Positions 16,916 through 26,300 of a DNA stretch of 33,706 nt are shown here, piece after piece. The notes beneath the pieces were generated by a model. The model made no database searches. It was not told the origin of the DNA and saw nothing but the letters and a program-made list of their open reading frames with translations. The DNA comes from Clostridia bacterium (GTDB lineage Bacteria; Bacillota; Clostridia; Oscillospirales; Acutalibacteraceae): the NCBI GenBank assembly GCA_017430965.1, contig JAFRLX010000111.1:1-33706 (forward strand), written 5' to 3'. Position 1 is the first letter of the stretch; each line of letters opens with the position of its first letter. The position numbers and the translations under genes were made by a program.

Positions 16916-18643
16916 CTAAAACTCTATCTTAATGGTGGTTAATCCTGCGCGGATAACATCACCCGATTTTAACTTTTGCCTGCCCACAACGCGAATGCCG
17001 TTTAAATAGGTTCCGTTGGTGGTGTTTAAATCCTGTATCATAAAGATACCGTTAATGTTTTCAACCGCAAAATGCTGGCGGGAAAGCTTTCTGTCGTCGG
17101 TGAACACTTCGCAAACGCTGCTCCTGCCGAAGATAAAGGAGCGGTCAACCTTAAGCGAAATCTTGTTGGGAGGATAGTTGCCCGTTTGCATGGTCAAGCG
17201 CACCGGCACACCGGCAGGCGGTGCCTGCACATTCTGCACATGGTGCCGCTCTTCGACGGTTTCCTGCACTTGGGTTTCAAAGATTTCTTTGATGCGCGTG
17301 ACATTCTTTTTCTTTTTCAGATTCAAAAGAATCAGATAGAACGCCAGCAACACCAAACCGACCGCCACAACAATAATGACAATGGGAAGCAGCTTTAAAA
17401 GCGGGCTCTTTAAACCGTCAAGCTTTTGCGCAATCGGTGTCACCGCATTGCCGTTTGCATCTGTAATATTGACAAAGCTGATGGAGTAGTCGCCGCTGTA
17501 AAGGTCATTATCAAAACGCAAAATGTATTCGCGGTTCTTCTTGCTTTCGGTAACGGAATTCGGTGTAATTTCCTTATTCCCGCGCTGCACACTGTAATTG
17601 CCTTGAAGGTTGGCACCTTCGACAGGTCTGTCATAACGCACGGTGATTTGGTTGCGGTCAAAGGTTCTGATGACGGCGGTCACTTCACCGCTCTCGTTCT
17701 TAATATTATCTAAGCGAAAATCAATCGCATCAATTTTACTGCCTTTGCTATCCTTCACGGTTAAGCGCTGAATGCCGCTGGAGCGCGTGTAGGATGTTTC
17801 AAAAGTGATAATGGTGTTGTTTTGCGCCGTATTGTACAAATCGCTCAGCTTATCGCTTTCTTCTGCCGCACTGACAATGCCGGCATACCCGCCGCTCTTG
17901 GCACAAGTGGTGTTGATGTCTTTGATGTTGTCCGAATTGGAAGCTTCGCTTAAAACAATTGCATAGAGCGGAAGCTCGTGATATTGGTAAACATCGTTGA
18001 CACTGCTGCCCGAGGAGCCTGTACTGAAATCACCTGCCTGGTCGGTGACCAGCACCACTCTGATGGCGTTGTACTCCGTGCGCTTTTCAATGAGTGCATC
18101 AAACACATCCAACAGCGCATCATTTAAGGAAGTTCCCTCTTCATCCGCGCCGAGGGCTTTGATTTTGCTGCCGAGCTCTGAAGCGGCATCGGCAGAGTCG
18201 GCAATGCCTAAATCGTTCAAATTGTTTTTGCCGAAGGAATATGCACAAAAGGCGTGGTTGCTGTTTGCTTTATCATAGATTAAGGAAGCCGTTTCGGCTT
18301 TGATAGATTCAAATGCACCTGCGGGTGTGCCGTCGGAAGAATCGACCATTGAGGTTGAATTGTCAATCACAAAGCAGGTAAGAGAAGTCGTTTCATCGAC
18401 CTTTTGCGAGGAGAGGCGCTCTAACGCTTCCTGGTCGCCGCCGATATAAGCACTTATGTCATCCGCTTTCACCGCTGAACTGACTTCCACATTGATTTCC
18501 GGAAGCGCAGCGCTGACGCGCACGATTTTCTCTGTTTCGGGACCGGCAACAGCACCGAAGGCGCCTACACAGCTGAGTGCCGCAAAGAGGAACACAAGCA
18601 CAAGAGCGAGGGATTGTTTTACAAAGGTTTTTCTCTTTACCAT
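16916..18643 (-). CDS. Membrane receptor: extracytoplasmic VWA domain, TM, cytoplasmic FHA
   Basis: This 575-residue protein has a signal peptide (about 1-33) and a von Willebrand A domain (about 86-280). The VWA has a metal-ion site DNSTS (94-98), a Thr in GTSLNDAL (T171) and an Asp in LVTDQ (D201). A beta-sandwich-like segment (about 285-400) with DRNQITVRYDRPVEGANL is typical of Ig/SbsA-like modules. One membrane segment (about 416-441) and a basic stop-transfer lead to a coiled acidic linker. The cytoplasmic FHA domain (about 481-572) has GR 506-507, SRQH 521-524 and TTNG 541-544. The VWA faces outward and the phosphothreonine reader inward. AAGGAG lies 8 bases before the ATG, and the start overlaps the previous stop by 7 bases. 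It probably binds a surface ligand, for example the giant Ig protein, and couples it to kinase status. Confidence 0.93.
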   Translation of the reverse strand: MVKRKTFVKQSLALVLVFLFAALSCVGAFGAVAGPETEKIVRVSAALPEINVEVSSAVKADDISAYIGGDQEALERLSSQKVDETTSLTCFVIDNSTSMVDSSDGTPAGAFESIKAETASLIYDKANSNHAFCAYSFGKNNLNDLGIADSADAASELGSKIKALGADEEGTSLNDALLDVFDALIEKRTEYNAIRVVLVTDQAGDFSTGSSGSSVNDVYQYHELPLYAIVLSEASNSDNIKDINTTCAKSGGYAGIVSAAEESDKLSDLYNTAQNNTIITFETSYTRSSGIQRLTVKDSKGSKIDAIDFRLDNIKNESGEVTAVIRTFDRNQITVRYDRPVEGANLQGNYSVQRGNKEITPNSVTESKKNREYILRFDNDLYSGDYSISFVNITDANGNAVTPIAQKLDGLKSPLLKLLPIVIIVVAVGLVLLAFYLILLNLKKKKNVTRIKEIFETQVQETVEERHHVQNVQAPPAGVPVRLTMQTGNYPPNKISLKVDRSFIFGRSSVCEVFTDDRKLSRQHFAVENINGIFMIQDLNTTNGTYLNGIRVVGRQKLKSGDVIRAGLTTIKIEF

Positions 18644-19209
18644 TTTCTGTCTCCTTTACAATAGGGCACAAACACATAAGTATTGCTGCCGAATTCCAAC
18701 ACATCGTTTTCTTCAAGCGGGGCGGCGTCATTTACCACAACACCGTTCTTGCTCACACTTCCCTCGCCGCTTTTTACAAAAAACGCATTTGACTTTTCAT
18801 CGTAAATGATAGAAAAATGATTTTTTCTGACCACCTTTAAATCGGCACAAACGGCAATATCGGAAAGCTTTTCTCTGCCGACAAAGTTGCGGCTCATGTG
18901 TACCTCAAAGCTCTTTCCGGTTTCATCACCGCTGACGGCGATTAACCAGCCGGTCACCGGGTCGCGGTCATTTTCCGCAAAGTAAATGCCGATGGTTTTA
19001 TCTTCATCCTGAACATTTTCATCGTAAGCCTCTGTTTTTTGTTCAACAAAGAAGCTTTCGCTTTCTTCATAGTATTCTGTTTTATTGTTTTCGGAATAAT
19101 CAGGAGTGCTATCAAAGGTGGCACCGAGATTTCTTTGACAATGCGGACAGGCGTTGCTTTTTTCATCATCATAAAACCTGTTGCAAAAGTTGCATTTGAT
19201 AATTGCCAT
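18637..19209 (-). CDS. Zinc-ribbon FHA protein
   Basis: This 190-residue soluble protein has an N-terminal zinc ribbon (C6, C9, C21, C24) and an acidic, Tyr/Glu-rich linker containing DEDKTIGIYF. The C-terminal FHA domain (about 90-185) has SRNFVGRE and RKNH. The Ser of the usual SRxH is Lys-side shifted (VVRKNH), and the last loop reads SKNGVVV. It is paralogous to 13718-14347; linker motif and GWL lead-in match. It is the first gene of the central operon, with a promoter candidate and two terminators upstream. GAGG lies 8 bases before the ATG. The KTIG segment could be phosphorylated and fold back on its own FHA, as known for GarA-type proteins. That is an analogy only. Confidence 0.9.
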   Translation of the reverse strand: MAIIKCNFCNRFYDDEKSNACPHCQRNLGATFDSTPDYSENNKTEYYEESESFFVEQKTEAYDENVQDEDKTIGIYFAENDRDPVTGWLIAVSGDETGKSFEVHMSRNFVGREKLSDIAVCADLKVVRKNHFSIIYDEKSNAFFVKSGEGSVSKNGVVVNDAAPLEENDVLEFGSNTYVFVPYCKGDRKW

Positions 19210-19291
19210 AAAATAACCTCTTTCCGTGAAAACAAAGCGCTGTTTGCGCGCAAAATATGGCGCACGCTTCTCTACAATAAGTTAGTATAAC

Positions 19292-19320
19292 TGTATCACA
19301 AAACAATAAAAAAATGTTAA
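19292..19320 (-). promoter_or_regulatory. Promoter candidate for the central FHA/VWA/kinase operon
   Basis: On the minus strand, TTAACA (19320-19315) and GATACA (19297-19292) are 17 bases apart, with an extended -10 TGT just before the latter. A second -10-like TATACT lies at 19289-19284. The start codon at 19209 is about 80 bases downstream. The region is very AT-rich, so chance matches are possible. Confidence 0.45.
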
Positions 19321-19501
19321 AAATGTAAAAACTTGTACTTTTTTTGTTAAAAATTGTAAGGAAACCCCCTTGATTTATAATTTTTATATATTTTTAATTA
19401 TTTTTATATATAAAAAGCAGGCAGCCTTTGTGTCCTTTGAGCACTCAGATCGGGAGAATAAAAAACCTCGTTTGCGCGGCACCAAAAACAATCTGAAGCA
19501 T

Positions 19502-19529
19502 AAAAAAACAGCAAGGTTTCAGCTTGCTG
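19502..19529 (-). terminator. Second tandem intrinsic terminator after the LytTR gene
   Basis: A perfect 7-bp stem CAGCAAG/CTTGCTG (19509-19515 with 19523-19529) has a 7-base loop and is followed on the minus strand by seven T (19508-19502). Confidence 0.85.
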
Positions 19530-19560
19530 CCATCACGCAATATGCACCATTTAAAACTCA

Positions 19561-19596
19561 AAAAAACTGCCTTCTTCAAAATAAAAAGGCAGTTTT
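19561..19596 (-). terminator. First intrinsic terminator, overlapping the LytTR stop codon
   Basis: An 11-bp stem (19563-19573 with 19586-19596) has a 12-base loop and a T-run on the minus strand. The upstream arm overlaps the last codon of the LytTR gene. Together with the terminator at 19502 it insulates the next operon. Confidence 0.85.
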
Positions 19597-20290
19597 AAAT
19601 ATTCAATAGCTTTTCCTTAACTTCTTTGCAGCGGTCGCGGCTGACCGGCAACACCAACCCATCATCCATATAGAGGTTGGTATTATCAATCTTTTGCACA
19701 AAAGCGGAATTGACCAAAAAGGATTTGTGAATGCGCAAAAACTTGCTATCCTCAATGGACTGCTCCACATCGTCTAACTTGGCATAAAAATCCCTGTCGG
19801 ATTTTTTCAAGTGAACGGTCACTATTCTGCCGGAAGAAGAAAAGTATTTGATATTATTGAGTTTTATCTTTTCCACACCGGTTCCGCTCTTGAGCACAAA
19901 GCAGTTGTCCTCGGAGAACTTGTAGTAAAAGAACCTTTGGAGCGTATCATCCAAGGTGCTCACGGGAATCGGTTTTATTAAGTAATCAAAAGCATTGTAT
20001 TTGTAGGCGTTGAGCACATAGGAATCATCATCCGTGATAAACACAAGCTGCGCCTCGATGTTCACGTTTCTGAACTTCGCCGCGGTGACCATACCGGTGG
20101 CATCGCTCAGGTGCGGGTTTAAAAACACCAAATCATACCGCCGCATTTTCTCGCTGTTTTCGGTGAAATCATTGGCGCAGGAATAGGTATCAATCACAAA
20201 TTCGCACTCACTGAACAGGCAAGTGATAATTCCCTGCTTAATCGCCGCCAAATGCTTTTGATTGCTTTCGCAAATCGCTATTTGTAACAT
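19595..20290 (-). CDS. LytTR-family DNA-binding regulator with degenerate receiver domain
   Basis: Numbering is from ATG at 20290 (231 residues). The receiver-like domain (about 1-120) begins MLQIAICESN, as the family does. The usual phospho-accepting Asp in the third strand is Asn: the motif reads DLVFLNPHLSD where DLVFLDxxLP is normal. The distal Lys region (YLIKPI) is kept. A LytTR DNA-binding domain follows (about 130-230; KIKLNNIKYFSSSGRIVTVH, FLRIHKSFLVN). It therefore probably does not act by standard phosphorylation. No histidine kinase is nearby, and the gene follows the giant Ig gene by about 70 bases. Start choice: ATG at 20335 would add 15 residues unlike any receiver; neither start has a classical ribosome site, and a strong hairpin lies between them. 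Confidence 0.87.
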   Translation of the reverse strand: MLQIAICESNQKHLAAIKQGIITCLFSECEFVIDTYSCANDFTENSEKMRRYDLVFLNPHLSDATGMVTAAKFRNVNIEAQLVFITDDDSYVLNAYKYNAFDYLIKPIPVSTLDDTLQRFFYYKFSEDNCFVLKSGTGVEKIKLNNIKYFSSSGRIVTVHLKKSDRDFYAKLDDVEQSIEDSKFLRIHKSFLVNSAFVQKIDNTNLYMDDGLVLPVSRDRCKEVKEKLLNI

Positions 20291-20300
20291 ATCATTTTTG

Positions 20301-20328
20301 CTGCGGTCGGTATTGCTACCGACCGCAG
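20301..20328 (-). promoter_or_regulatory. Strong 12-bp hairpin with GCAA loop just before the LytTR start
   Basis: A perfect 12-bp GC-rich stem (20301-20312 with 20317-20328) is closed, on the RNA of the minus strand, by a GCAA (GNRA-type) loop. It sits 10 bases upstream of ATG 20290 and right after a GGAGG sequence. No T-run follows, so it is not an intrinsic terminator. It may limit translation of the regulator or stabilise the upstream mRNA end. Confidence 0.6.
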
Positions 20329-20363
20329 CCTCCATTCATTTGGTTTCTTGTGCGAAGCAGTGG

Positions 20364-23300
20364 TTATTCATCGTCTACTTCATCGGGATCCTCATTGCGC
20401 TTCCTGATAACAGGAATAATGAAGATTGCCGCAATACCTGCGAGAATAACCGCACCGCCGATAATCACAATCGCCGTGTGCTTCTGAACAAAGTTGACAA
20501 TGTTGGACCACAAGCGAACAAAGAAGTTAGATGAAACAAGAAGCTTCAGATTCGTGCTGTCAATCACTTCTTCATCATTTGTTAATTCGTTGGTCTTGTT
20601 GCCCGCTTCATCCTGAGCTCTCAGTCCTGCCTGATAATTATCTGTATTATCATCCAGGATGTAGGTGTAAATCACTCTGCCGGCTTCGATATCAATATCC
20701 GAAGGCTGTAACGGCTTATCGTCACCTAAATGAATATCTGTCAGGTCAGGCAATAAGGCATTGAGTGTTTTATCATTTAATAATACCTCATTATCCTTAT
20801 TAGCGTATTTCTTCGCATAATTCAACCAGGTAATGCTCTCGTCGCTCAATGCGATTTTGAGTTCTTTACTTTGATCGTCCGGCTTAAAGATAGCAGTTGT
20901 GCCGTCTTTTAATGCAGCCATAATTGCCTGTGCATCTTCGCCAATCACTTCGATAATCGGTGTTTCATTATCTAAAGCAAAGTGCAAGGATTCGGCTTTG
21001 GCTAAACGATTCTTTAAGTTGTCGGTAATCTTCTTTTCCGACTTGATATTATCCACTTCAGTGCCGACTACATAGGACTTTTGACCTGAAGCATCTTGAA
21101 CATAAATTCTGTAATTACAGTCAATTAATTTGCCCGATTCAACCTTTTGGTTAAAGAAACTGGCAGGGATGGTCCAAGTGGTAGCATAGACACTGTAGCT
21201 CTCATTCTGGCTATCCTTAGCAGGATCCTTTTTAACCGGATTGACATTCTTGTTCGCATTCACAACATCTTGTGTTAAAGCAATTTCTTTCTTTGTCTTA
21301 GCATCGATAATGTGAAGCGTAGATTTATCCGACAATACAGAATACTCGGTAAATACTAAGTCATGTTTAATTGACTGAACGCACTTATCATGATAGTACT
21401 TAAGGAAGGTAGATTTTTCGCCTTTCATGTTGTTGACCATGAAGAAGGAACCTCTACCGTCTACAGAAGCAAATACGCCGCCGGAGTTTTCTTCCGACTT
21501 ATTGTTTGCTCTGTCATCCGCAGCTAATTTATAGCTGAGTGTGGAATCATATTTACCGCTCTGGTCCGCCTTGATAACCGTATTGAGCAATTCACCTTCT
21601 AAGGTGGAAGCCTTGTTCTCAACGCTGCCTAAGTTCTTCTCTTCTACGGTCAATGCTTTTGCATCCTTGTTGTACCAGGAATCAACACTCAAAGTAAGGT
21701 AGAAGTTCGACAAGTTCAAGTCATATGCCGATACCTTAGGCTGATAGCTCTTCACCTTAGAAGCATCCGCAACAGTAATGCCATCCGGAATGGTAATCTT
21801 GGGCGTTGTGCTGTCGGGGCAAACTTTAACCGGTTTAAATGTGCTTTGAGAAGCAAAGTCATTACTACCGCCGGTATTGAAGGTATAGCTTGCAGGGTTA
21901 CCTGCCCTATCGCTATAGCTCATTGCGAACTCATAGGAGTAATAATCGCTGGATTTCTCACTATATGTTTGTGTGCTCACGCGTGACTGAGAAGCAATCG
22001 CGTTAATCACACCGCTTTCGGGAGCACTGTCAACCGTATAGTTGAAGGCACCCTCGCCGCTGGCATTGAAATAAGTGGAATAGTTTTGGGTCGTTAAACC
22101 GTTTACTGCGCCGCCATCATTCAATGTAATGGTGTAATCCAAGCTCGGGTTTTGGAAGTAATCAATACTCTCCAAATTCTGAATATAATTGTAAGAGCCG
22201 CTCTTAATCATTTCGATGACAGGTGGTGTCAAGTCGATGTAGAAATGCCTTACACAATTCACCGTAGTATTTTCCGGAGTGTATGTTGATTTCTTTTGTG
22301 CGGCATCCACCACTTCGAACAGCTTCAGCCAATACTCACCTTCATCAGAAGCGGTAAAGGTAAAGTAATGCACGGAGTCAACGGAATCATGAACCTTAGA
22401 ACCCTCTAAGCTCCACATATGATTATACTCATGTACCTGTTTATACGGTGAAAAGTTTTTATCGTCATAGCCCTTATGCTGTAAATTATATTCCGCGGTG
22501 CTGCCCCAATGCTTCAGCGCTTCATTGTTGAGCAAATTCGGGTAGAAGTTTGCATCCTGCACAGCAACCTTAATGGTTCTGGTGTACTTATAGAACATGG
22601 TATCACCGGTACCGTTATTGGCTGTACGATCGTTCTTATCAATCACGGTAAGCTTCGGTGCTGTTCTGTCGATACTGAATACATCTTTTGCTGCAGATGT
22701 ATTCATACCCATATCGGTCATGGTTACACCAAAGTTAATGTTGTTGGTTTCTTCCGTGATATATATATCTTTTGCGACTTGGGTAATGAGATTGGTGCTG
22801 CTGTTCGCCGTTTTATCGACTTGAGTAACAACCCAGCCACCGATTTTTGTGCCTACCGCAACATCCACAGGTACTTTATCCTCATAGATATCGAAATGAG
22901 CGCTGTAATTCTCATTGAGTTGGCGTGCGCTGACATCAACAGCAGAACCGAAGAATAACTCGGCATTTCTAATGCCATTCATGGTATCGGTAACTACAAT
23001 CCTAACCTGTACGGCTTGTTTGCCTCTGGAATAGAGGTCGCCGTAATTATTCTCATAATCGCGCTCTTCACGATAAATCATAATATGCTGGTCGCTGCTG
23101 GTACCCTTGCTCACTAAGCCCTCATATTCATCGGGCATCTTTTCATCGAAATTCATGTGATCGGAAATACCTTCGGCAATCAAACCGTAAGCAGAAACAT
23201 AACCGGCATAGTTCGGTTCTTCTGTCATGCGCAATCTCTTTGCGTAATCGGCGCTAATCCAGTTGACAGCACCATTCTTATTGTTGTACTCGTTTCTGTT

Positions 23301-26300
23301 GGCATGTGCCTGTTCGGCAGTGACGGACTCGGAAATATCGGTATCCTCATACTCTTTGCCTTGGTAGCTCAAAGAGTCGGCTAAACCGCCATCATAGGTG
23401 CTGTTATCCACTGCATCCACCGCATAGGCATAGATATAGCACTTTAAGCCTGCGGGAATATCAAAGGTAACCACCGACCAATCGTCAGAATGGTTGAAGT
23501 TTTGCGGTTCAATTTCCTGACCAATGTTATCGGAACCCTTCGCCAGCATATCAACAACTTTGACATACACTTCTTTAATACCGGAAGAAGCTTCACCCAA
23601 CAGTGAATCACTGATATTGAGTGTAACGGTTGTTGCCTTTTGGAAGAAGAAACCGTAATAATTATTCTCATTCTCAATAATTTCAGGCAAATACTCTTCA
23701 CCGCCGTTTAAGCGCGTGTCGATTGCTGTTTCTGCCGGTGTAAAGGAAATATCGGTAACCTGCGGAGCATTCAAGTCTTTCTTAATGTTATAGACCTTGG
23801 TAATCTTGTTGCCGCAGTTATCGAACACAACGATAGTGAAGTTATAATCACTGTCTTTGGGATCGAAAGTTAAATCACTTGTGTTGAAGGAATCACCGGT
23901 TTCTTGCACAAGTGTTGCTATGGAATCCTTACCGTATTTATATTCCTTAACAAGCTTTCCGTCGTTATTGTCATCATAAACGGCAACATTGTAAATACCG
24001 GACTGGTTCTCTTTCTCGGTATCGTTGGTATTAATTGTGATTTCCACATTATCCGGATACCAAACAGAATCCTCAGGTGCATAATCACTGCCGTTAACCT
24101 GAATGTCAAAGCGCGGTGCAGTAGAATCCACACTGAATTCATCGGAAATTGCAGAAGCATTGTAGCTCATATCCTGCATATTTGCATTAAAGCCGATATA
24201 GGTGTATTCTTCTGTCTTTTCAATCGTGAATTCCTTGGAGATTTGAGTCACAAGGTTTTCATCGATGTCGTCAATGGTCCAACCATCCACGACACTGCCA
24301 TCTGCACGCTCTGCTATTGCCGCATTGTCAATCGAGAATGCTGCATCATGACCGTCACAGTTGGTGAACTTCACTTCTGCAGTGCGAATACCGTTGAAGC
24401 GGTCGGTCACAACCACTTTTATTTCAACAGTATCGTTATAGAACAGAGTATCGGGATTGGTGCGAGCGTGATTAAACGGTGCATTCTTGCGATAGAGCGC
24501 AACATGGTTTGCTTCGTCTTGCGCCACAATGGTCCAGCCTTCTTCTGCTGCAGGGATTTCCTGCACATTGGTATCGTGCTGGTCTTGTGTTTCCGTAATC
24601 ACACCGTAGGCAGAAACATAACCTGCATAATCCGGATTTTCGGTTCTGCGCAGCTTTTCGGCATAAGTGCTGCTAATCCAGTTGATGGCATGGTCTGCAG
24701 CGCCTGTTTGGGTTGCTAAATTATTGTAATAATTCCTTGCAAAGTGGTCATTATCGGTATCCACATAAGAAGTACCGGGTTTGCCTTGGTAGCTTAAATC
24801 GGAAGCTAAGCCGTCTTTATAAGTGCTGTTGCCCACCGCATCGACTGCATAAGCATAGATATAGCCCTTGAAGCCTGCTGCAATGTCAAAGGTGACTGCA
24901 TTCAAATTGCTCTTATCCAAGTTCTGAATGTCAATGTTGTTACCGCTCAAATCAAGCACTTTGACAATCACATCCTGAATACCGGAGCAATCCTCGTGAA
25001 GCAAAGAATCGCTCACATTTAAGGTAACGGTAGTTGCCTTTTCGATAAAGAAGCCGTACTCATTGCCTTCATTGCGGATGATTTCCGGAGTATACTCTGC
25101 ACCCTCAATATTCTTATCAATCCCGATGTACGCAAAGTTGATATCGGTAATTTGCGGTGCGTTAATATCCTTCTTGATAATGTAGCTCTTAACGATAGAA
25201 TTACCGGCATTGTCGGTCAAATTAATGCGGAAGTGATAGAGCGAACTTGCTGTATCAAAGGTTAAATCGGAGGTGTTGAAGCTATCGCTTGCTTCTTGTG
25301 TGAGCGTTGCAATAGAATCCTTACCGTATTTATACTCCTTGACAAGAGCTTCGCTATTATTTAAATCATACACTTGAACCGTGTAAAGACCGGACTGGTT
25401 CGCTTTCTCGGTATCGTTTGTATTAATGGTAACCTCTACATTATCCGCATACCATTCAAAGTGGTCTTCCGGTGCGTAATCTGCGCCGTTAACCTGAATG
25501 TCAAAGCGCGGTGCAGTGGAATCCACACTGAACTTGTCGGCAATTGCAGAAGTATTACCGCTCATATCCTGCATATCGGCTGCAAAGTCGATATAGGTGT
25601 ATTCCTCGGTCTTGGCAATGGTGAATTCCTTGGAGATTTGGGTGATGAGGTTTTCATCAACAGCTTCAATCTTCCACTCATCCACTGTGTTGCCTACCGC
25701 ACGGTTTGCCAATGCCGCATCATCAATTGAGAATGCCGCATCATGACCGCTGCAGTTGGTGAAATTCACCGCTGCAGTGCGAATACCGTTGAAGCGGTCG
25801 GTCACAACCACTTTCATTTCAACAGTATCGTTATAGAAAAGAGTATCGGGATCAGTCTTGTCGTGGTCAAACGCAGCATTCTTGCGATAGAGCGCCACAT
25901 GGTTTGCAGCGTCTTGTGCCACGATAGTCCAGCCTTCTGCTGCTGCAGGGATTTCCTGCACATTGGTTTCGTGCTGGTCTTTTGTTTCGGCAATCACACC
26001 GTAAGCAGAAACATAACCTGCATAATTCGGGCTTTCGGTTCTGCGCAGCTTTTCGGCATAAGTGCTGCTAATCCAGTTGATAGCATGGTCTGCAGCGCTT
26101 TCCTTGGTTGCTGTGTCATTATAAGCATTCCTTGCATAATGAGAATCATCGGTACCGGTATAAGAGGTACCCTCTTTGCCCTGGTAGCTTAAATCGGAAG
26201 CTAAGCCTTCTTTATAAGTGCTGTTGCCCACCGCATCGACCGCATAGGCGTAGATATAGCCCTTAAAGCCTGCTGCAATGTCAAAGGTAACTGCATTCAA

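Larger units (their letters stand above)
19210..19594. other. Intergenic boundary between the LytTR gene and the central operon
   Basis: This 385-base gap holds two tandem terminators at the LytTR side, an extremely AT-rich stretch (about 19300-19415) and the promoter candidate for the next operon. I see no gene on either strand. The only open frame (plus strand, about 80 codons) crosses the terminators and has low-complexity content. Confidence 0.7.

Noticed and set aside
19280-19300. ACAGTTAT near the central promoter as a LytTR binding site
   Set aside because: LytTR sites are direct repeats about two helical turns apart; only one partial match is present.
19370-19609. Plus-strand open frame of 79 codons between the LytTR gene and the central operon
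   Set aside because: It crosses two terminators of the minus strand and its content is low-complexity AT-rich sequence.
20364-20500. Sortase anchoring of the giant Ig protein
   Set aside because: No LPXTG-like motif precedes the C-terminal helix; the tail after the helix is mixed and acidic, unlike a sortase signal.
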